Origin: Lutjanus erythropterus
Taxonomy: Eukaryota; Chordata; Actinopteri; Lutjaniformes; Lutjanidae
Length of the DNA stretch: 64,000 nt
Direction of reading: 5' to 3'
Assembly: GCA_020091685.1 (NCBI GenBank)
Contig: CM034595.1
Coordinates: 43,732,351 to 43,796,350 of the forward strand
Shown here: positions 56,651 to 64,000 of the stretch, piece after piece
How the letters are laid out: the number at the start of each line of letters is the position of its first letter
Numbering within the stretch: position 1 is the stretch's first letter
Made by a program: the position numbers and the translations under genes
The notes under the pieces: model-generated
What the model was told of the DNA's origin: nothing
The model's input: the letters and a program-made list of their open reading frames with translations, nothing else
The model's database searches: none

Positions 56651-59019
56651 GCCAACAGTAGCGAGCTACAGCTAATAAAATTGGCTGTTGACAGCCAATA
56701 AAAATTGCAGTTGCAGGGTGGAAATGAGAAGCCTGCCTTGGTAAATGTTAAATGTTAAATCTATCAACAATGTCAGTGCAAACTGCATGTATGCACATAT
56801 GTGCAGTTACAAAATGGAAAGCTGTGTATGCAACAGTGAGCTCATGGTCAGTTTGTTAAATCTTTGTAGCAGCCACCATTCATCACTTAAATATGGATGG
56901 TAAATATCCACATTTTAGTGTGTATAAATAGACATGAGTCATATTTACAGTAAAAGTAAGCTAGTGAATCTAATTCCCAGTGTTTCCAGCTGAAAAAAGG
57001 ATGTATGTCTGGGTGATAAGAGAGTTTCAGAGGAAACATAGAGGATGGCTCAGAGGAACTGGATGTTAGCCTGCATTGCTCCTGCAACACCTTTTCCACC
57101 CTTGTTATTGCTGCGGGCAGTGGACCGAGGAAGAGTAGGAATATTTTAAAGTCTGCATTGCTGCTCATTTTACTTTAAAATCTGTGAAATTAAAGGTTTT
57201 ATGATGTCTTTCACCTACTGGTACTGTCTGCGGTTTGAGAATGTAGAGCTTATTGCACGAGGTTCTGGTTTTCTTGGATAAAACTGTCAAACATCAACTC
57301 CCTGTTTACACAAAGGAAAAGTAATATGGTGTTGCTGCAAAGATAAGACAGGTAATATTTCATTTTGTTGGTTCCCTGTAAACAGGTATGTGACATGACA
57401 TGAAAAACAAAGAAACAGATGCAGCACTGTAGCAGACGGGGTTGGACTGTGCTGTTCCCTTTGACATGACACTATCCTGCAGTACATTGAGTCGGTGTTT
57501 GTAGTCGTGTTGTTGCGTGCTGCCAGCTCCCTCAGGCTGAACATTTTCTCTCTCCCCTCCATGCTGAGCTGCTGCTGCTGCTGCTCTCTTTACAGAGACT
57601 GTGGGAAGCTACTAGAATGACTCCAGTGTCGGCTGCAGCTGCACTCGATACCCTGAGACTTGCTGTCTGGGGACACGTCATCTCTGCTCGGTCTCATGAG
57701 CACATACATGCTGGAGATATGTAGAGAGGCAGTAAACAATCTGTCATCTTAGAGACACGTGACAATCAGAGGTTAGTCCAGGTAAACAGTTGGGTATTGA
57801 ACCAAAATACAGTTTGACTTCCAAACAAACTGTAGTCTTAGTTCAGCAGTGGCTGAATTAGACTGTATTTTATTTAGGCAAAGTTATTGTATGAATGCAC
57901 TGATCATGAGTGTTTTATGTTAATGTGCTGGTGTAGAAACACCTTCTCACTAACATGGTTGCCACCCTTCCTTATTTTAACTCAGCCATGCTGCAGATAT
58001 TGATAATGCTTGTAAAAGTATAGTAGTGTTTTGTGTTGGTTTGTATAGTTTATTTTATACAAAAAGGCAATTCAAAGTATTTTACATGAATTACAATGCA
58101 TAAAAACATTGTGAGAAATATGCTTATTCACTTTCTTGCCGGATTAGACGAGAGGATGAAGAGGAATTTAACTAATTAAAAATATATTAACCAAGAGGAC
58201 TGCACCATTAATTTAAATATAATATAATAATATAAACTGCAATATGGCCAAGTTTAGTTTCACCCCAACAAAAGTACCATCATCATGATGTTAATAGTTT
58301 TTGTTCAGTGAAAATGGAAATTTTCATGCACAAATAATCATTCCCACTAATTGAATTACGGATGCACAGTTGCTCTAAATTATGCTGAAATTGCAATATG
58401 GTTTTCTGCAATTTAAGGCAAAATGTGCGTCAAAAAACTTTTAAAATCATGAATGTCATGAGGCAGAGATGTCCTGTCCTACAATTTACAATCTCCACAA
58501 TTGCATTATCGGTCAAAACAATCGCAAGTAGATTTTCCTTTCAAAATCATTCAGCCCCGTCGTGACTCATAATCACAATATGTTTTCTCACGGTTTGGTT
58601 TGTTCTGCATTGTTAGTAAAGGAATGGCAGTAACTGATCCCCAGTTGACATTGTGTTGTTTGGTCACACCATTTGTCGAATAAGAACAGGCGGACAAGAG
58701 CAGCTGTTTCGATCGAGAGCCTTACTGTTTTATTATTCTGTGTGTTAAAATTGTTTGTGCTTCATTGCTTCACAGAAATAATGTGCTGCTAGAGTTGTTT
58801 AAATACAACTTAAATTGAAAAAAGGCACAAGTTTTGTATCCTATTAATTAGTAATTATTAATCGATTATTGATTGTCACCTTGTTCAACTGTTGGTGAAG
58901 GAAAATGCACAAAATTTACAATCTTACAAAAGAAATAAGTCTCTGCACACTGGACTTTAGCTCCCTGCTCTCATATCTGTGTGTCAGCCAGGACAGGATT
59001 ATCTAAGTCAAGAAATAGT

Positions 59020-59235
59020 GCAGCACATAACTTCTCGTCAAATCACAACTTGTTTGTGTTTTTAATTCGTGAGCTTTTGACAGAGCCAGGCGAACTGTTT
59101 CTGCCTGTTTCTGGTCTCTCTGCTAAGCTATGCTAACTAGCTGCTGCCTGTAGATACGTCTTTACAATACAGATAAGAGATTAGTATTGATCTTCTCTAA
59201 TCAGCGTATTTCCCAAAATGCCACAGTGTTTTGCC
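59020..59235 (+). repeat. Dispersed repeat family D (ctgtttctggtctct...gctaagctatgctaac)
   Basis: 'gagccaggcgaactgtttct', 'ggtctctctgctaagctatg' and 'atcagcgtatttcccaaaat' form a common fish repeat. A reversed piece is at about 35000-35045, and the 'gtgagaaatatgcttattca' end occurs at about 58109. Confidence 0.5.
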
Positions 59236-59728
59236 TACATTTCTTGCAAGTATTAATAAGCGGATAGTTGCTCATTTAAACTGATTTATTCATGTACAGA
59301 TGCTGTGTCTGTATTAGAGCTACAATTTGGACAATTCATGGGATGTCAGCCGCTCACTGAAACACATATGCTAATGATGGCCTCCCTGCTGAGTTTGTTT
59401 TGCCCATTTGTAGGGCTCGCAGCCTTTTTCTTTGGCGCAGCGTGTCCTCGTCAGTGAGACAAACAAGGGCAGCGTCACAGTGACAGACGTGTCATGGAAA
59501 AGAGCAGGGTGGACCGCTGATGGATTCACAATGGCCTGTTTTTTTTTCCCCTTTTCTTCTTTTCTCTTCTCAACTAGATGAGGACTGTGTTAATGGAGAC
59601 AGGAAATTAAAAGTAGTGATGGAAAGGGTGTGTGTGAGAGGTTGAGTAGAGTAGAGGAAGATGGATTAAAAGGTGTTGAGACGTAGATAAACCAACAAGA
59701 ACAGAATGGGAACAAATGACCTTCTATA

Positions 59729-60185
59729 CCAGTGTTTCTCAAACTTTTTACACCGTGTACCACTTCAGAAAATAATGAGTTCTCCAAGTACCACCTTACT
59801 GTTTTACCCTGGCACTAGCCTTGGACACTTTACTGGTCTTAAATCTTAAATAACCACTAGCATATATGCTCAATTCACTTTTGACCACTTTATTTTCAAC
59901 ACGGCTGCTCGAAATATTCTCCTCCTGGTCTGCATTTCTCTTCATAATTATTTATGTTTGGTAACTACAAGCAATCGGGCCAATATTTAAAGAAAAACAG
60001 AGGAAAGACAGAGCTTATTTTAAAATAGGATGTCATTGATCTCATGTTTTATGTATTTTCATTTGAAATGTTGTTGTAATTTGATAGAATATGTTTTAAA
60101 GTAACTAATTTAGTTTTTCAAAACTATTTCTGACCATCCTCTGTGCAATAGGGAACCTCACGTACCACCAGTTTGAGAATCTGGG
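59729..60185. mobile_element. Non-autonomous hAT-like element with target duplication
   Basis: The left end CCAGTGTTTCTCAAAC and right end GTTTGAGAATCTGGG are inverted repeats. Both sides are flanked by TTCTATA (59722-59728 and 60186-60192), a 7-base part of what is normally an 8-bp hAT duplication. The 457-bp interior has no coding capacity. Confidence 0.75.
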
Positions 60186-60265
60186 TTCTATATCATTAGT
60201 GAAGGGAACGTTTCTACTACATCTTAATATCTAATGAATGATAACAACCACTACGTAACATTAAT

Positions 60266-60581
60266 AGAGCTGCAGTCATTAATAGATTTAGTGGTTTTCA
60301 ACTGACTATTAAATTAATCACCTACTACTTTGGTTATTGATTAGTTGTTGTGAGTCATTTTTTAATTAAAAAGAAGTCCAAAGTGTCTGATTTCAGCTCC
60401 TCAAATGTGAAAGCTGTCTGTTTTTTACTCCTCTATGACAGTAAACTGAATATATCTGACTTGTGGACAAAACAGGACATTTTAGGACATCGCCTTGAGC
60501 TTTGGGAAACAGCGATCAATATAATTGAGGAAACAGTCAACAGACTAATCAATATTTAAAATAATCATTAGTTGCAGTCCT
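60266..60581 (-). mobile_element. MITE family A copy, full length
   Basis: It runs from agagctgcagtcattaatag to 'aatcattagttgcagtcct'. Family phrases 'ttcagctcctcaaatgtgaa', 'actcctctatgacagtaaac' and 'ttgagctttgggaaacagcg' are present. Confidence 0.75.
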
Positions 60582-61677
60582 AAACAACAATAATTGTCTG
60601 TGTTTAACATCAGTGGTTGTATCTTGTGTGTACATTGACCTACAGTCAGTTGTGCTTGTTAACTGGAGGTGTCTGTGTCGCAGCATCGGTCTGTTATATG
60701 TCGGCTCTGTGGTGTGTCGCTGTACATAAACGCCACACTGTGATTTGTGCTGCGCTGAGCAGAGATCTACGAGATAACAGCTCTTCGGTCAATACAGGCC
60801 GCTGAGCTCAGAGACTCGGATGTCAGCACCTTAAAGCTGTCATGTTTTTTTTTTTTTTTTTACAGCCAGTTGTGCTGAGCCAGATGGTCTGCAAACGGCG
60901 ATGCGGTGGGAATACCACTGGTCCTTTGTTTTTCAGTTTAAACTGTCTCTAATCTGGATTGTTCACAGTTTTTCCCTGTTGTTTACGCACATTCTCTGAA
61001 TCTTTTGGCTCATTTTGTCAAAACTCTAAACGCAAAACCACAAACACAAAATGCAAATCTCTACAAATCTCTAGCAAAATAAAACACTGCATTCAAAACT
61101 GTTTTAAAGCTGATCTCTTTTTTTTTTCTTTATTGGCTTCAAAATGACACACACACATAAAATTATATGAGTAGATCTTTCTAATCTTTGTTGAATCATT
61201 CACTCTTTTGGCAAAACTCTAAACACATTCTTACACTCCAAGACATATTTTGGGAACCGTGTGTAGTGTTTTACAAAAAGTGTGATTTAGATTTGAAAAC
61301 TGAGTGTATAGCAGAAATTGTGCTTGTGTTTTTGCCTGGTTTAGAGATTTGGTACATGAGTTTCAAGTTTCTGTGTGTTTTTTTTTTTTTGTATATTTCT
61401 CCCTGAAGTTTCCTCAATTTTTTGGGAAGTTTTTCTCTACTCTGTAGAGGGTCTACAGGACAGGGGGTGTCACAGACTGTAAAGCCCCCTGAGGCAAATT
61501 GTGATTTGTGATTCTAGGCTACATAAATAACATTTGATTAATACTTTGATTGCCAAAAAAAATCTGTGTATAACAGGCGAATCATGCTAAAACAAACCCT
61601 TGTCTTTGCTCTTCCGCAGGGTTTGGCGTCTGAGCGAAGGCTGGCCTCAGTCCGACAGCAGCAGTGCAGTGGAGCAG

Positions 61678-61698
61678 GGAACTGTCCGCGGTGCTGAA
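61678..61698 (-). promoter_or_regulatory. RE1/NRSE-like site (REST binding motif)
   Basis: On the minus strand the site reads TTCAGCACC, GC, then GGACAG and TTCC. Both half-sites of the RE1 consensus are exact at canonical spacing, and 18 of 21 positions match my remembered consensus. It lies in the 5' UTR of sv2a, about 100 bases before the start codon. REST represses neuronal genes in non-neuronal cells, so a role in restricting sv2a to neurons is a reasonable inference. Confidence 0.75.
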
Positions 61699-61732
61699 GT
61701 CATCAGCCAACAGAAATCCCCAGTGCACACTC

Positions 61733-61753
61733 ATGTGCTTGGGCCGCTCCTGA
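61733..61753 (+). promoter_or_regulatory. Short upstream ORF in the sv2a leader
   Basis: ATG at 61733 opens six codons (MCLGRS) and stops at TGA, 46 bases before the sv2a start. Its context (tcATGt) is weak, so leaky scanning to the main ATG is likely. Confidence 0.5.
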
Positions 61754-61799
61754 TACCTCCCATTCCTAGCAGCGACTGACCACCACCTCCACATCCAAG

Positions 61800-62409
61800 A
61801 TGGACGACGACGGGCGTTACAGAGATGGCCGCTCAGATTTCATTCGCGGCGCCAAGGACATTGCCAAAGTGGCCAAGAAACAGGTCGGCAAGAAGGTGGG
61901 GCGCGGCGTGGACAAAATGGCCGACGAGTACACCAAGCGCTCCTATAAACGCTTTGAGGAGGAAGACGACGATGACGACTACGCCGGCGTGCCAAGCAAC
62001 GATGGCGGATATTACCGCAACGACAGCCGGGCCAATGACGACGAAGGTCACAGCGACTCCACTGAAGGACACGATGAGGATGATGAGATCTATGAGGGGG
62101 AGTACCAGGGCATCCCAAGGGCTGACTCGGGCAAGGCCGGCGGCATGGACGGCGTGACGGCCGCCCAGGCGCAGCAGTTCAGGGATCTGTCCGCTTACGA
62201 GGGCGAGAGGAGGAAAGACCAGGAGGAGCTGGCCCAGCAGTACGAGACCATCCTGCAGGAGTGCGGCCACGGGAAGTTCCAGTGGACGCTCTACTTTGTT
62301 CTGGGGCTGGCGTTGATGGCGGATGGCGTGGAGATCTTTGTGGTTGGCTTCGTGCTGCCCAGCGCAGAGAAGGACATGTGTCTATCTGAGCCCAACAAGG
62401 GCATGCTGG
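61800..62409 (+). CDS. sv2a: sv2a, synaptic vesicle glycoprotein 2A, first coding exon (3' partial)
   Basis: It encodes 203 residues plus the first base of Gly204. The start has a strong context (aagATGG). The order matches SV2A: DFIRGAKDIAKVAKKQ, DEYTKRSYKRFEEEDDDDD with its acidic run (residues 42-60), STEGHDEDDEIYEGEYQGIP (87-106), EELAQQYETILQECGHGKF, then the first membrane segment (about 161-186) and LPSAEKDMCLSEPNKGMLG. SV2A is a twelve-segment transporter-like protein of synaptic vesicles (major facilitator fold) that modulates vesicle priming and synaptotagmin-1 trafficking. Human SV2A is phosphorylated at a Thr (Thr84) in the SDATEGHDEDD motif, equivalent to Thr88 here. The remaining eleven segments and the luminal domain are outside the window. 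Identity is firm; a second sv2a paralog elsewhere cannot be excluded. Confidence 0.95.
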
Positions 62410-62444
62410 GTAAGATTTACACATGTCAGTCTCTTTCTTCCAGG

Positions 62445-63374
62445 TACACTCCAGGAATCTGAGAAAGGGCTGAGGTTCTACCCAGAACCATTTGCTTATG
62501 AAGAACCCTTTTTTGAAGAAAGTGTTTGTCAAGCGTTCTTTGGAGGAAGATCCCTTTTTATCCAAAGAACCCTTTTTGGAATCAACATTTCTGAAACAAT
62601 CAGAAACACATGGGAGGGGTAGTACACAAACATGTACTCTAAGAAATAAATGGCCTGCTTAGAACCATAATGGGTTCTTTGGCTTGCTCCTATAGAGCAC
62701 TTTTGATTCCTGGTTTAATCAATGTTCCATTTGGAGCCCTTTCAGAGAGTTCTACCTAGAACCCAACATAAAGGATTATACCTAGAACCATCTATGAAAG
62801 ATTTTGCCCAAAACCTACTATGAGAGGTTCTACAGAGAACCCTTCCAGGGTGTAATAGTTCCATCTAGGTCTAAGGTTACCAACAAGACCCCATCCAGGG
62901 GCTTCTATCAGGGGCTTCTGAAATCCCTTTTATATTCTAACAGTTTTATTTAGAACCCCAGAAGGTTCTGCGGTGAACTCATTTATATTCCAAGGGTTTT
63001 ATCTAGAACCCACCCAAGGGATTATAGTGCTAATCCTTTTATACCCCAAGGGTTTTATCTAGAATCCAGCTAGGGGGTTCTGCTGAAAACCTTTTTATAT
63101 TCTAAGGGTTTCATCTAGAACCCACCCAGGGGTTCCACTGAGAACCCTTTTATGTTCCTAAGGTTTTATCTAGGAACTATCAAGAATGTTCTACTGACAG
63201 TCCTCTCAAATTCTGAGGGTTTTATCTTGAACCCACACAGAATCCTTGACAAAAGAGTTCTTTAAGGATTTCAGTAATCCTCAAAGAACTCTTTCTTCTA
63301 AAAAGGGTCCTTTTGAAGCAGATGGTTCTGGGTAGAACCACAGCTCTTGTGGAACCCTTGTTGCTAAGAGTGTG
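62445..63374. mobile_element. Inverted-repeat element rich in AGAACC/GGTTCT, beside the sv2a donor
   Basis: The left segment GGTTCTACCCAGAACCATTT (from 62474), with 'aagaacccttttttgaagaa', matches the reverse complement of 63290-63340 (GGTTCTACCCAGAACCATCT, 'aggaccctttttagaagaa') over about 50 bases. Looser matches reach the tacactc/gagtgtg ends at 62445 and 63374. The interior includes a degenerate 55-bp tandem array and no protein-like frame. No target duplication was seen. Confidence 0.65.
62925..63240 (+). repeat. Degenerate tandem array, period about 55 bp
   Basis: Six units each carry a 'tttatattctaagggtttta' then 'tctagaacccacccagggg'-like pattern. The GTTTTAT cores stand near 62943, 62996, 63051, 63109, 63163 and 63218, with spacing of 53-58 bases. 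The units have diverged, so the array is not young. Confidence 0.75.
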
Positions 63375-63723
63375 AAAACTCTTCAGCACCAACACAGTCT
63401 TGTGTTTCTGGGCACCGAGCAGCTGTTTCCTTTCAACTCGTCTGCTGTCTTCGATGCCCTTTCTCTGTTTATTCTCGTCTCAGTGCCTCCTCTGGGAGTT
63501 TATTGCCACCGCTTCACATTTTATCTCTGTCTTATCTTAGCAGTTACCTTTACAGCTGATCCCCTGTAATTGCTTTTCTACAGTCTTGTTGGCAGAGGAA
63601 CTACAGCTATTTAAGATTCAACTGCCCGTGCAGCCTCTGAACAGCGGCAGAATTTTATATCGAACTCTCAGCCAATGCAAACACAAGGTTCTCTGCTTCA
63701 CTTCAGCTGTTCTCTAGCTGGTC

Positions 63724-63724
<1 letters not shown>

Positions 63725-63787
<63 letters not shown>
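63725..63787 (+). repeat. (GT)n microsatellite
   Basis: About 31 uninterrupted GT units. This is long enough to be polymorphic and is a Z-DNA-forming tract in sv2a intron 2. Confidence 0.97.
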
Positions 63788-63789
<2 letters not shown>

Positions 63790-64000
63790 TGGGGGCACAG
63801 TGTTTTCAAAAAGCCCCTGTACTGTATCTGTCCTCCTCTTGTTTGCCTCCTCACAGTATACGCTGCATGAGTGTTTCTGTATGCTGTGAAGTGGGCAAAG
63901 ACCTCGTGATCATTTCCTGTCCTTAGGGCCGATGTCCAATCAGAGTCCAAACCTGCCTCGCCATCTGTCATTGGCTGCCCAGCAAGGACGCCATGAACGG

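Larger units (their letters stand above)
54650..61619 (+). other. sv2a first intron, distal part
   Basis: It holds, in order: the GGGGCARTTGTAACA element (54651-55200), an L2-like LINE tail with microsatellite (55560-56178), family C (56232-56650), family D fragments (about 58105-58160, 59020-59235), a hAT-like element (59729-60185), MITE A (60266-60581) and poly(T) (about 60847-60863). Segments at 56650-58100 and 60600-61610 show nothing else. The intron ends at the acceptor ctcttccgcag (61619). Confidence 0.65.
61620..62409 (+). other. sv2a: sv2a exon 2 (5' UTR part plus first coding exon)
   Basis: The acceptor cttgtctttgctcttccgcag is bounded at 61619/61620, and the donor gtaagat starts at 62410. 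The first 180 bases are 5' untranslated and contain the RE1-like site (61678-61698) and a six-codon upstream ORF (61733-61753). The coding part is described separately. Confidence 0.85.
62410..64000 (+). other. sv2a intron 2 (partial)
   Basis: It starts at the donor gtaagat after Gly204. It contains the inverted-repeat element 62445-63374 and the GT microsatellite 63725-63787. The next coding exon, which should open with a sequence like LIVYLGMM, is not visible before 64000. Confidence 0.8.

Noticed and set aside
61833-62270. Minus-strand frame opposite the sv2a exon, hydrophobic
   Set aside because: It is antisense to a confirmed coding exon; its composition follows from sv2a codon use.
63725-63787. 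CRISPR-like regular repetition
   Set aside because: It is a plain dinucleotide microsatellite without spacers.
63927-64000. Open sequence at the window end as the next sv2a exon
   Set aside because: None of the three frames resembles the SV2A segment expected after Gly204 (LIVYLGMM-type), and the upstream cag/ag context is weak.

Overview
This is vertebrate, almost certainly ray-finned fish (teleost) DNA. The evidence is three spliced genes with canonical GT-AG introns, long AT-rich introns, no operon structure, and many dispersed repeats of types common in percomorph fish: an L2-like LINE tail, several small inverted-repeat DNA elements, and GT/GTAT microsatellites. Repeat families are recognised by eye and from memory; no database was searched.

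Layout. (1) Positions 1-12259, plus strand: the last eight coding exons of a myotubularin-related pseudophosphatase, best called mtmr11, with upstream exons outside the window. A 3' untranslated region possibly runs to about 16.1 kb. (2) Positions 16784-21902, minus strand: a complete two-exon gene for a 144-residue C3HC4 RING-finger protein that I cannot name. Its start codon overlaps the stop of an upstream ORF in an ATGA arrangement. It lies tail-to-tail with mtmr11, and the candidate poly(A) signals of the two genes are under 100 bases apart. (3) About 22-30 kb: intergenic, with simple repeats near the RING promoter and several mobile-element copies. (4) About 30.06 kb to beyond the window end, plus strand: sv2a, the synaptic vesicle glycoprotein 2A gene. 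A probable non-coding first exon with GC boxes and a CRE-like site lies at 30.06-30.2 kb. A 31.4-kb repeat-filled intron follows. The second exon holds the start codon and 203 residues, ending after the first membrane segment. That exon carries an RE1/NRSE-like site (the REST repressor motif) in its 5' untranslated part. The rest of sv2a lies beyond 64000.

The order mtmr11 then sv2a in the same orientation agrees with human 1q21 (MTMR11-SF3B4-SV2A, from memory), which supports both ortholog calls. Here sf3b4 is absent from the interval and the small RING gene occupies it. No microbial-type system, CRISPR array, rRNA or convincing tRNA was seen. The points most worth checking are the RE1-like site in sv2a, the unidentified RING gene with its overlapping upstream ORF, and an inverted-repeat element carrying a 55-bp tandem array just downstream of the sv2a splice donor.
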